The position numbers and the translations under genes were made by a program. From Chrysochromulina tobinii (lineage: Eukaryota; Haptophyta; Prymnesiales; Chrysochromulinaceae), in the NCBI GenBank assembly GCA_001275005.1, contig JWZX01001601.1:1-28309 (forward strand): DNA of 28,309 bases, in the 5' to 3' direction. Positions 17,467 through 25,250 of the stretch are shown one piece after another. The notes beneath the pieces were generated by a model. That model saw only the letters and a list, made by a program, of their open reading frames with translations. It searched no databases and had not been told where the DNA came from. Each line of letters starts with the position of its first letter. Within the stretch, counting starts at the first letter, position 1.

Positions 17467-17582
17467 CTGCGCACACGCAAGAGCGCCGAGAGCGACGGCG
17501 AGGGCGACAGTGAGGGCGAGGGCGCGCGAGCGCGCAGGTGGGGTCATGCGCGCGGCTGGGGCACAGGTGGGGCCATGCGTAC
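17467..17582 (-). other. Candidate 116-nt intron joining the N-terminal exon to domain I
   Basis: The upstream and downstream coding frames differ, so an intron or a separate start is needed. Donor GTACGC (phase 1) and acceptor GCGCAG (phase 1) join the frames without a stop, and the 3' half of the interval is pyrimidine-rich on the minus strand. Other AG acceptors nearby would also fit, so the exact junction is a guess. Confidence 0.4.
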
Positions 17583-18651
17583 TGTTCGAGGAGATCATCT
17601 TGCGCCATCGTCGCTTGCGCATGGCGGTCTGCAGAGTCGAGATCGCACGGAGCTTCCTATTGAGTGCCTGCCGTGCCGCGATCATCTCTCGCTCTTCCAA
17701 AAGGCGTCGTGCCCGCTTGTCGGCGTCAGCGCGCTTCACCTCCGAAATCAAGTCGCTCATGCTATTGGGTCGGAGCATTTGGCATGTGGTGCTGGCGGCG
17801 CTCGCAAGACGCGAGCGCGACAGGGCCCAGCCCGCGCCGGGCGTTCGTGGAGAGGACCCTTCACTCCTCGGACTGTCATCGCCGCTGTCCACCCTTGCCC
17901 TCGCTTCCTGCGAGCTTGCGGCCGCCGCTGGCGAGCTTGCGGCCGCCGCTGGCGAGCTTGCGGCCGCCGCTGGCGAGCATGCGGTTGCCGCTGCCGCCGC
18001 TGGCGAGCGTGTGGCAGCCGCTGGCGCTGCTGAACCGTTACCTTCCCCGATGTGGAGCTCCGCGAGCCGCGCGCGCATAAGCGATCTCTGCGCCGCTGGA
18101 GAGATTAAAGCAGCAGCTGGCACCGACGAATTATCGCCTGCAGGAGACGCCGGCGCCGGCGGAGGAGGTCGCGCAGGAGGTGGAAGAGGCGGTCGAGGAG
18201 GGGATGATGAACTGCCGTCCGCAGAGGCGTTGATCGCTCGCCGCTCGGCGGCGCGCCCGCCCTCTTCCATCATTCGCCTGAAGTCGTTCCGCACCTGGCT
18301 GAAACGCTGAGCTGCTTCGCTGCACGATGCCTGGGGTGACAAGGCCTCTCCTCCGTAACGTGAGCGCAGCACTTTGATTTCCTCTCCGCTCAGCTTACTC
18401 CGCCGCTCGGCTCCGCGAGGGAAGCTAAGGTTCGGGCTTCTGTATCCATGATCCTGGTCGGCATTGCTGTGCGGCGCGCTCGGCAACTCGTCCATAATGG
18501 ACAATTGACACACGTCCAGCACTCGCGTCGCGGCGTCGCGTCGCGGCCGCGGCGGCTTGAAAACCGAGAGGGTTCTGTTCACACATGCGGACGTCCCGCC
18601 CATGTGAGAGGTAGCGGCGCAGACGGCTAGCAGCGCTGCGAGTGGGCACAT
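17583..18651 (-). CDS. Probable cytoplasmic N-terminal exon of the Cav-type channel
   Basis: About 356 residues are encoded just upstream of domain I on the same strand, so this is probably the intracellular N-terminus. It is rich in Ala, Pro and Ser. It includes a PPRPPLPPPARPPPP run and a 7-residue SPAAAAS unit in at least three tandem copies. Near its end lies a basic amphipathic helix with EREMIAARQALNRKLRAI followed by LQTAMRKRRWRKM, which resembles a calmodulin-binding (IQ-like) or membrane-adjacent segment. Starts are possible at ATG 18651, which gives a hydrophobic leader that would be odd for a cytosolic N-terminus, or at ATG 18495 (MDELPSAPHS), which has A at -3 and G at +4 and which I prefer. 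With the 18651 start and the proposed introns the full channel is 2,134 residues, normal for a Cav alpha-1 subunit. It could instead be a separate gene. Confidence 0.6.
17912..17995. repeat. 21-bp minisatellite within coding sequence
   Basis: GAGCTTGCGGCCGCCGCTGGC occurs three times in tandem from 17912, followed by one diverged copy (17975-17995). It encodes the SPAAAAS heptad of the Cav N-terminal region on the minus strand. Confidence 0.85.
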
Positions 18652-18796
18652 AGCTTACGGTGCTATATGGTGGTACTGTCGGGACCTGCATCGCCGAGTA
18701 AATCTACCGGTTAAGGAGTCGAAAGTCATGGAAAGTCGCTGTGCCAAAGTCACTTTCGTCGATTCATCAACGGTTGGGTGTGAAACGGAGGCCTAA
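18652..18796. promoter_or_regulatory. Compact divergent promoter with repeated AAAGTC
   Basis: Only 145 bp separate the Cav N-terminal ATG (-) from the first Skp1-like/LRR gene (+). AAAGTC occurs three times at 18722-18751, followed by an inverted ACTTTCG. The outer elements CGAAAGT and ACTTTCG form an inverted repeat. This is a plausible transcription-factor site cluster, by inference only. Confidence 0.4.
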
Positions 18797-20869
18797 ATGG
18801 CGAGCACCTGCCTGTCGACGCTCGATCCGAGCGGCTCTTCCTGCGCGGCGGAGGCGGCGGCGCTTCTCATCGTCGAGGGCGGGCGCGAGATCCCGGCGTC
18901 TCCCCGCAAGCGACGTCGTGTCGGCGGCGGCGACGTCACCGGTGGCGGCGGCGACGACGGCGGTGTGAGGGTGCGAAGCGTCGAGGGCGAGGTGGTCGCG
19001 TGGTCCCGTTCGGCCGCGGCGCGATCGGCGGCGCTCGCCAACTGGGTAAGCGACACGGGTGGCGCCGAGGGGGCGTTCGCCACTCTGGTGCCTGCGGCTG
19101 CGCTCCGCACGCTCTCGCGCCTCGCCGAGGGCGGTGCGGAGGAGGGCGGGGCGCTGGGAGTTTCCTCGCTCGCGCAGCTCGCGCAGCTGTTGCACGGCGC
19201 GCACTTTCTCGACGTGGACGTCGAGCTGTGCCGCCTCCTCTCGCGTTCCCTGTGCACGGGCCACCTCGCCGGCAAGAGTGGGCCGGAGCTCGGGCGGCTG
19301 CTGGGCGTCGTGAGCGACTTCCCCACCGAGGCGGAGCGGCAGGCGGCGACGAAGGAGCCGCTGTACACGCAAGACGCTCAGCGCGACGCCACTGCCCCGC
19401 GAGCGGCCGATGCACCCACACCGCCAGCGCCGGTGTGCTGGCTCTCGACGCAGCTCGTCAACGAGGACGCCCTCGAGGACGCCCTCGCGGACGCCGACGT
19501 GCTGACGCTTTGCGCGCTCAAGGGTGTGAGCCTCGCGTGGCGTGCGCGGGCGCGGCGCGTCCTGTGCGCGCGGCTGTGCGCACGCGTCGGCCTGCCGCTC
19601 ACGAGCAACCTCGCTAAGGTGACCGAGCTCAACCTCTCAGACAGCCGCGCCGCCAGTCGCCTCTTTGTCGACGCGGCCGACGCGTCACGCTGGCTGCCTA
19701 ACCTGGCAAAGGTGACGGGGCTGGGCGGCTTTGAAGTGGACGTGGCTGCGCTGAGGCGCGTGGCGAGGCGCGTGGCGTCTTCAGATGGATCGGAAGAATA
19801 TGAAGATGGTCCGCCACCGTATCCGATGGCAGGGGTGCGCGCGTGCATCCGTGGGGAGGGGGAAATGCCGATGGAGGTGCTGCTCGCCGCATGCGTGCTG
19901 CGCGACGGCAAGGCGCATGTGCCGGAGGGCGCGTTCCGTGACGACACGTCGATGACGTCGATCACGCTGCCAGCCGGCCTCACGAGCATCGGTGAGAGCG
20001 CCTTCGAGGGCTGCTCCTCGTTGATGTCGATCGAGCTGTCTGCTGGCCTCACGAGCCTCGGTGAGTTCGCCTTCTATGGCTGCTCCTCGTTGACGTCTAT
20101 CGAGCTGCCCGCCGGCCTCACGAGCATCGGTGAGAGCGCCTTCATTAACTGCTCCTCGTTGACGTCGATCGCGCTGCCCGCCAGCCTCACAAGCATTGAT
20201 GGGTCCGCCTTTGCTGTCTGCTCCTCGATGACGTCAATCGAGCTGCCCGCCGGCCTCACGCGCCTCGGCCAGGACGCCTTCTATGGCTGCTCCTCGATGG
20301 CGTCCATCGCGCTACCCGCAGGCCTCACGAGCATCGGTGAGTACGCCTTCCATGGCTGCTCCTCGTTGACGTCGATTGAGCTGCCCGCCGGCCTCACGAG
20401 CCTCGGTGAGAGAGCCTTCGAGGGCTGCTCCTCGTTGGTATCGATCGAGCTGCCCGCCGGCCTCACCAGCCTCGGGCCTAGCACCTTTGCTAGCTGCTCC
20501 TCGATGACGTTAATCAAGCTGCCCGCCGGACTCATGAGCATTGGTGAGGGAGCCTTCAAGGGCTGCTCCTCGTTGGTATCGATCGAGCTGCCCGCCGGCC
20601 TCACCAGCCTCGGGCGTAGCACCTTTGCTAGCTGCTCCTCGATGACGTTAATCAAGCTGCCCGCCGGACTCACGAGCATCGGTGAGTACGCCTTCCATGG
20701 CTGCTCCTCGTTGACGTCGATCGTGCTGCCGGCCGGCCTCACAAGCCTCGGCCTTGGCACCTTCTATGGCTGTTCCTCAATGGCGTCGTTTGACCTGCCC
20801 GCCGGCTTAGATGGCAACATTCGCCCGTCCATAGATGAAGCAGTCCCCCATCCAGATTTTGTCGATTGA
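18797..20869 (+). CDS. Skp1-like domain fused to an F-box-like segment and BspA-type leucine-rich repeats
   Basis: This protein has 690 residues as an unspliced frame. Residues 36-41 (PRKRRR) could be a nuclear signal. Residues about 57-186 resemble Skp1. They have a strand with SVEGEVVAWSRSAAARSAAL, a LAQLLHGAHFLDVDVELCRL segment where Skp1 carries its Leu-rich A-N-Y-L-D-I block, a GK-x-x-x-E-L step, and VVSDFPTEAERQ at the Skp1 F-box-binding end. Residues 225-262 (LCALKGVSLAWRARARRVLC) resemble an F-box helix pattern. From residue 386, twelve 23-residue BspA/LRR_5 repeats of the form LTSIGE-AF-GCSSLTSIELPAG follow. The ATG at 18797 is the first in frame. A Skp1-like head suggests a tie to cullin-RING ubiquitin ligases, with the LRR fan choosing the ligand. 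That role is inference. A further repeat fragment lies at 21038-21203. The N-terminal half is homologous to that of the neighbouring gene at 21946. Confidence 0.83.
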   Translation: MASTCLSTLDPSGSSCAAEAAALLIVEGGREIPASPRKRRRVGGGDVTGGGGDDGGVRVRSVEGEVVAWSRSAAARSAALANWVSDTGGAEGAFATLVPAAALRTLSRLAEGGAEEGGALGVSSLAQLAQLLHGAHFLDVDVELCRLLSRSLCTGHLAGKSGPELGRLLGVVSDFPTEAERQAATKEPLYTQDAQRDATAPRAADAPTPPAPVCWLSTQLVNEDALEDALADADVLTLCALKGVSLAWRARARRVLCARLCARVGLPLTSNLAKVTELNLSDSRAASRLFVDAADASRWLPNLAKVTGLGGFEVDVAALRRVARRVASSDGSEEYEDGPPPYPMAGVRACIRGEGEMPMEVLLAACVLRDGKAHVPEGAFRDDTSMTSITLPAGLTSIGESAFEGCSSLMSIELSAGLTSLGEFAFYGCSSLTSIELPAGLTSIGESAFINCSSLTSIALPASLTSIDGSAFAVCSSMTSIELPAGLTRLGQDAFYGCSSMASIALPAGLTSIGEYAFHGCSSLTSIELPAGLTSLGERAFEGCSSLVSIELPAGLTSLGPSTFASCSSMTLIKLPAGLMSIGEGAFKGCSSLVSIELPAGLTSLGRSTFASCSSMTLIKLPAGLTSIGEYAFHGCSSLTSIVLPAGLTSLGLGTFYGCSSMASFDLPAGLDGNIRPSIDEAVPHPDFVD
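19952..20809 (+). repeat. 69-bp tandem coding repeat (BspA LRR units)
   Basis: Twelve tandem units of 69 bp are nearly identical at the DNA level. Units encoding LTSLG-STFASCSSMTLIKLPAG and the following GAFKGCSSLVSIELPAG block occur as a duplicated two-unit (138-bp) block at about 20455-20680. This points to recent unequal exchange. Confidence 0.9.
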
Positions 20870-21037
20870 ATGTACCTAAACGTTTAGCGGTACGGGGTGG
20901 ATGAAGCCTCTGAGTGAGAGGGAGCGCTCTCAGTTCACAGACAAAGTGTGTGTGTGTGATCTGCAGTCGCATCGTTTCCAGGGACTTCAGGGTTGGGGAT
21001 TTTGCATACGTAAGTGTCACTCGGATCTCGGTCTCAG
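20870..21037. other. Interval between the LRR gene stop and the LRR fragment
   Basis: The sequence is unlike the repeats on either side. It contains a (GT)n run at about 20945-20957. It is either most of an intron or an insertion. No terminal inverted repeats were noticed. Confidence 0.5.
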
Positions 21038-21203
21038 ATGTTGGTATACACTCACGAGCATCGGTGACTACGCCTTCCAATACTGCTCCTCGTTGATGTC
21101 GATCGCGCTGCCCGCCGGCCTCACGAGCTTCGGCCCTGGCGCCTTCTATGGCTGTTCCTCGATGGCGTCGATCGACCTGCCCGCCGGGGGCCGCGTTCGG
21201 TAA
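21038..21203 (+). pseudogene. Displaced BspA-LRR fragment: possible second exon or a severed tail
   Basis: Two more repeat units (LTSIGDYAFQYCSSL, GPGAFYGCSSMASIDLPAGG) lie 170 bp after the stop of the upstream gene, in a frame ending at TAA 21201-21203. A candidate GT-AG intron 20827-21037 (211 nt, phase 2) would join them in frame, to give 731 residues. Alternatively about 240 bp were inserted inside a repeat, because LPAG before and LTSIG after would otherwise be continuous. The tail ends at GTAAGT (21200-21205), a consensus donor, so a further exon is possible. Confidence 0.55.
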
Positions 21204-21680
21204 GTGCTATTCTTGAGATACATTGTATCCTAATACCTAAATGTATCCTGAATGTATCTTAAAGAAGGATACAAATCGACTAGGTAAGATACTCATGCGA
21301 GATATACATTCGGAGATACATTCGGAGATACATTCGGGATACATGTATCTGCAGACGTGATCTAGATACATGCGGGATACACCCGAAATACATCATGAGA
21401 TTCATGATTTCATGTATGATGCAAACTCGAAATTCCTAATACCTAAATTCCCGATTCCACTAAGATTCCACTTCCGGCCCCCAGCGCTCCTTGCAACCCA
21501 GGATTCCGAAATTCCCGATTCCACTTCCGACCCCCAGTGCCCATTTGCAAACTCGCTTTACCTATACCCTGGCTCCGGATTCCAACATGCATGTTCAACA
21601 TCCAATCCCGCTTCCCGGCCCCAAGCGCCAAGGCCCCCAAGGCCAAGAGGTTTAGGATTCGAGAGACTCTCCGAAGGTTA
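21204..21680. repeat. AT-rich island of GATACATTC-type and 53-bp repeats
   Basis: This stretch is much lower in GC than its surroundings. At 21204-21420, GATACAT/ATGTATC motifs recur on both strands, with exact tandem copies of GGAGATACATTC at 21312-21323 and 21324-21335 and a perfect palindrome GATACATGTATC at 21338-21349. At 21464-21560 a diverged unit beginning GATTCCACTTCCG recurs with 53-bp spacing (starts at 21464 and 21517). No supported gene lies in it. Confidence 0.75.
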
Positions 21681-21945
21681 AAATTACATTCCCCCCTTGT
21701 AATGTCACACAACCCTTCTCTCACAGGCTTCTCTCACAGGTGCCTCCAGAAGAGCTGTGAGGCGTGACTGTGAGTATCAGCCGGCCGCCCTCTCACATAC
21801 GACACGTAGCGCACATGTGTCCCGCGTCATAGGTCATACAGCCCTGGGCACGCCGGCAGCTCGCCAAATTAGTAAAAACCTTGACGGAACACAGTCACAC
21901 CGGACTCCGCACATGCCTCTCAGCGCTTGCACTCAACGTCATTTT
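21681..21945. other. 3' flank of the minus-strand LRR gene
   Basis: A 13-bp tandem duplication, CTTCTCTCACAGG, lies at about 21715-21741. Nothing else was recognised. It is probably the 3' UTR of the gene ending at 21946. Confidence 0.4.
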
Positions 21946-24069
21946 CTACAGAACCAAATCAAAGCCAGTCCGGTCCTCCACCGCCTTATGCACCGCCTTT
22001 GCCCCTGCGTCCCCCATCGTGTTGAACTTGAGGATGAGGGTGGTCAGGATCCCGTTGATCTTCAGCGCCTCCGCGATCGTGAGGGCTCCCTCCGGACCGA
22101 TCGAGTTGTACCCGAGGTCGAGGGTGGTAACCACTGTGTTTACCCTCAGCGCCTCCGCGATCGCCTCGGTACCCTTTGTTCCGATAACGTTGTTGCTCAG
22201 GCTCAGGGTGGTCACGGCCGCATTGACCTTCAGCGCCTCTGCGATCGCCTTGGCACCGTCCTCGCCGATGTTGTTGTCCTCGAGCCCCAGCTCGGTCAGG
22301 ACGGCATTGTGCTTCAACGTCTCCGCGATCGCCTTGGCACCATCCTCGCCGATGCTGTTGTCCGCGAGCCACAGCACGGCCAGGACCACGTTGACCTTCA
22401 GTGCCACCGCGATCGCCTTGGCACCCTCAACCCCGATGGAGTTATACCTGAGGTCGAGGGTGGTCACCACCGTGTTAACCTTCAGCGCCTCCGCGATCGC
22501 GATGGCTCCCTCAATAGCTCCCTCCATACCGATGTCGTTGGAGCCCAGGCCCAGGGTGGTCACGACTGTGTTGACCTTCAGCGCCTCCGCGATCGCCTTG
22601 GCACCGTCGTCGCCAACATTGTTCCCGTACAACGCCAGGTTGGTCAGGACCGCGTTGGCCTGCAGCACCTCCGCGATCGCGAGGGCTCCCTCTGGACCGA
22701 TGCTGTTGGAGCCCAGGTCCAGGGTGTTCACCACCGCCACGAACTTCAGGTCGGACGCGATGAGGATGGCGTCGGCGGATTGGAGGTTCTTGAACTTGAA
22801 CTTGGCCGCCGTCTGGTCGCGCATCATGCCCGAGAGGATGATGCCCTTCTCCGCGGCGATCTTGGCGAGCACCGTGGCCGACTCAATGTCGAACCTGTTC
22901 TTGAGCAACTTGCAGTTCTCGAGCACCGATGTAGCAGGGATGAGATAGGCGACAAGCAAGGCCGCAGGCGCGTGGAGCCCGCTATTGGACAAGTCGAGCT
23001 CTGTGGCGCCGTCTTCGCGCAGTTGCTGCACCGGGATGCCGCAAATTACGCCTGAGCCCGCACAGGCAACAGCTGCGATCGTCAGCCTCAACGGTGCCTC
23101 TCCCTCGCCTGAGATGCAGCTGTTGAGAGCGTCCTTAGCAGCCCCATATAGCAATGAATCTTGATTCGCACTTAAGTGAGATTCAAGATCCGCGGCCCGT
23201 ACGGCGGCCACGTCCACCACATGGCCGTAGCCATGGAGGCGCGCAAGCCCAGGCAGCATCCGCCCCGCTACGGCCGCGTCCCCGGGCCGGCCGGCCGCGA
23301 TCAGCTGCTCCACGTCCAGGTCGGTGATCTCATCCAGACGTGTGGGTACTGGCTGCCCGTCGCGTCGGCAAAGGCGCGAGCAGAGGACACGTTGTGCCTG
23401 CGCCCGCCTAGATCGAGTCACGCCCTTGAGCTCGACCAACGTGGCCACGTCCACCAGGCCCAGAGCAGCCTCCATGGCGTCCGCTGAGAACGAGGGCTGC
23501 TGCAGCGGCTCGGGCGGTAACGTGGAGCTGGCCGGCTGCTGCGGCGCCTCAATGACGTCTTCCGGTACAAATGCCGGCTCGGCGTTAGGCGGCGCGTGCT
23601 CCTCCGCGCTGCCAAAGTCACCACCCGCGCCGATGAGCGCGCAGAGTTCGGTTGCGCGCTTGCCGTTGAGTCGGGAGGCGATTGCGCGCTGGAGGTGCTT
23701 GAGCGCGATGGGGGCGTCGAGATAGAGGGCGTCCTCGATGAGCTGGATGAGCTGGAAGAGCGAAGACTCGTCCGAGCTCGGCCAGGTGTAGTCTGGGTCG
23801 TTCAGCTTGCACACCATCCGAAGCGTCGAGGCCGTGATCGTGGGCATGGGATAGATGCCATCCTCGGAGGTGGCGAGATCCATCAGATCCTTCAAGGTGC
23901 CCATGAGTCGGGCTGCGTCGTGCGACAACGTGACCTCCTCTCCGTCTCGCGCTCGCACGCGCACTCGCTCCTCGTGCTTGGCCATCTTCGCCATGGGCGC
24001 CTCCTGCTCCTGCTCCTCGGCCGACGTCGCACGCATTTCGCAAATAGTTTTGACTTCGGATTTCGTCAT
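21946..24069 (-). CDS. Skp1-like domain fused to an F-box-like segment and ribonuclease-inhibitor/NLRC-type leucine-rich repeats
   Basis: This is a 707-residue protein. Residues about 35-149 match Skp1 clearly: DGEEVTLSHDAARLMGTLKD at the N-terminal strand and helix, SLFQLIQLIEDALYLDAP at the Leu-rich helix pair, then a GK-x-x-x-E-L step and GGDFGSAEEHA at the F-box-binding end. Residues 185-214 (LVELKGVTRSRRAQAQRVLC) parallel the F-box-like segment of the neighbour, and CISGEGEAPL near 308-317 parallels its CIRGEGEMPM. From about 411 to 700 there are nine 28-residue ribonuclease-inhibitor-type LRRs (TTLDLGYNSIGPEGA-x-x-IAEAL). One carries an extra EGAI from a 12-bp duplication near 22508-22531. 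I start at ATG 24069 (MTKSEVKTIC). The frame above it opens only with TTG. ATG 24036 is an alternative. A ubiquitin-adaptor or receptor role is inferred from domains. The gene is convergent with the BspA-type relative. Confidence 0.85.
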   Translation of the reverse strand: MTKSEVKTICEMRATSAEEQEQEAPMAKMAKHEERVRVRARDGEEVTLSHDAARLMGTLKDLMDLATSEDGIYPMPTITASTLRMVCKLNDPDYTWPSSDESSLFQLIQLIEDALYLDAPIALKHLQRAIASRLNGKRATELCALIGAGGDFGSAEEHAPPNAEPAFVPEDVIEAPQQPASSTLPPEPLQQPSFSADAMEAALGLVDVATLVELKGVTRSRRAQAQRVLCSRLCRRDGQPVPTRLDEITDLDVEQLIAAGRPGDAAVAGRMLPGLARLHGYGHVVDVAAVRAADLESHLSANQDSLLYGAAKDALNSCISGEGEAPLRLTIAAVACAGSGVICGIPVQQLREDGATELDLSNSGLHAPAALLVAYLIPATSVLENCKLLKNRFDIESATVLAKIAAEKGIILSGMMRDQTAAKFKFKNLQSADAILIASDLKFVAVVNTLDLGSNSIGPEGALAIAEVLQANAVLTNLALYGNNVGDDGAKAIAEALKVNTVVTTLGLGSNDIGMEGAIEGAIAIAEALKVNTVVTTLDLRYNSIGVEGAKAIAVALKVNVVLAVLWLADNSIGEDGAKAIAETLKHNAVLTELGLEDNNIGEDGAKAIAEALKVNAAVTTLSLSNNVIGTKGTEAIAEALRVNTVVTTLDLGYNSIGPEGALTIAEALKINGILTTLILKFNTMGDAGAKAVHKAVEDRTGFDLVL
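23158..23189. repeat. 32-bp imperfect palindrome within a coding region
   Basis: The two 16-bp arms match at 14 of 16 positions and centre on a perfect CACTTAAGTG. It lies in the linker between the shared N-terminal half and the LRRs of the minus-strand gene, where it encodes part of ESHLSANQDSLLYG. Confidence 0.6.
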
Positions 24070-24562
24070 CGTCCATACACAGAATGTCTGTGAAGTTCGA
24101 AGTCCGGAACGCAACCGCTAGGAACGCAACACGGCTCCTACACCGACTACACAGGCACACAGAGCACCATGTGATCACTACAAAAGGTGAAAAGGCGATT
24201 CTCCCCTCTCTCCCCCTCTCATCGTGCCCTGCGGGTGCGACCGCCTGTTGCTGTTGGTGTTTTCGTGCGTTGGAGCTCGTCATGGACCGACCTCGTCATG
24301 GACCATCTGTGCAAATGAGCGACACCTTTCGTGGGCGCTCGCACGGAGAGAAAAGCATAGCACGAGGGTGTGAAAGTTCTTGTCCATCCCAAGCGCCTCA
24401 AAAACGCAGCGCGCAGCGCACCGTCCGGGTGGATCGCGTTAATCGGCCGTAATCGGCCTACGGTAGGAACGGAACCCCGCACCGCCGCACGTACTCTTCC
24501 ACTTGCTTGCGTATATCTCCTCGGTTGCCGCCGCCGCTGCGTCCTTGGTCACCCGCAGGACC
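24070..24562. other. Upstream flank of the minus-strand LRR gene, no gene seen
   Basis: This should hold the promoter and 5' leader of the gene starting at 24069. The short open frames have no domain-like content. No TATA or other box is convincing. Confidence 0.4.
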
Positions 24563-25250
24563 TCACCCACGCTCAAAGCGGACTGTAAATCCCCCTTGCG
24601 CCTCACGCAGCGAGGCCTCGGTGGTGTTGGCGCGCAGGCCCTCATTCGCAACCATTTTGCTTGGCCTTGTGAGGTCAGAGCTGAGTGCCTCGATGAAAGC
24701 CCCAAGCATCACGATCGTCTTGGCGCTCTGCTCTGCCTTACGGCGCTCTTTCACCAGCTCTGTGTTGGCGAGGTCCGCCGTCGCTCGCTGCTCGCTCGCC
24801 TTTTTAGCCAGCGATGTGCTTTCGCTGCTCGCTCACCTCCTTTGCGAGCGACGTGAAGCGCGATGAGCAATCACTTCCTGCAGCGGGCCGAGCTCGCCCC
24901 TGGCGCGGATCTGGCTGCGCAGCGTCAGCTTGCGCTCCATCACTTTCTCCATCAGCTCCGGGTACTCACTCTTGAACCATTGGAGGGCCCAATTGTTGAG
25001 CCTCGGCACAGCCCTCGGCCAGAGAAGCTCATGGAGTGCGTCGAGGTCACCGAGTGCGTCCTCGACGGCGCGGTGTTGATCAGAATGGGGACGCACCCAC
25101 TTGCCGCTTGACCGCTCGCGCTGTGATGCGAGAGGTGCCCGGCGTGGGTTGCATGCTTGCATCGCGAGGCGTACGGAGACAGGTCCGTCGCGGCCATTGA
25201 TCGGCGTTGCATTCGGTAAACAGACGTGGAGAGGTGTGAATTCGGCGGAG
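24563..25250 (-). pseudogene. Possible decayed or split coding region, family unknown
   Basis: Two minus-strand frames look protein-like. The upstream one (about 25250-24833) includes RLNNWALQWFKSEYPELMEK followed by a charged helix and GELGPLQEVIA, and stops at 24833-24835. The downstream one (about 24830-24563) reads SLAKKASEQRATADLANTEL and then a charged helix with IVMLGAFIEALSSDLT. At their junction a segment encoding TSLAKEVSEQRK is followed 37 bp later by a similar copy encoding TSLAKKASEQR in another frame, so a tandem duplication appears to have broken the frame. An intron is an alternative. No family is recognised and no start codon is certain. Confidence 0.3.

Noticed and set aside
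19952-20809. Regular 69-bp repeats considered as a CRISPR array
   Set aside because: There are no unique spacers. The repeats are contiguous and encode BspA-type LRR units in an open frame.
21757-23055. 432-codon plus-strand frame with repetitive LQRLRDR units
   Set aside because: It is the complement of the regular LRR repeats of the minus-strand gene. The periodicity is inherited and the translation resembles no repeat family.
24507-24866. 119-codon plus-strand frame
   Set aside because: Its minus-strand complement is more protein-like (charged helical sequence). The plus translation has no recognisable feature.
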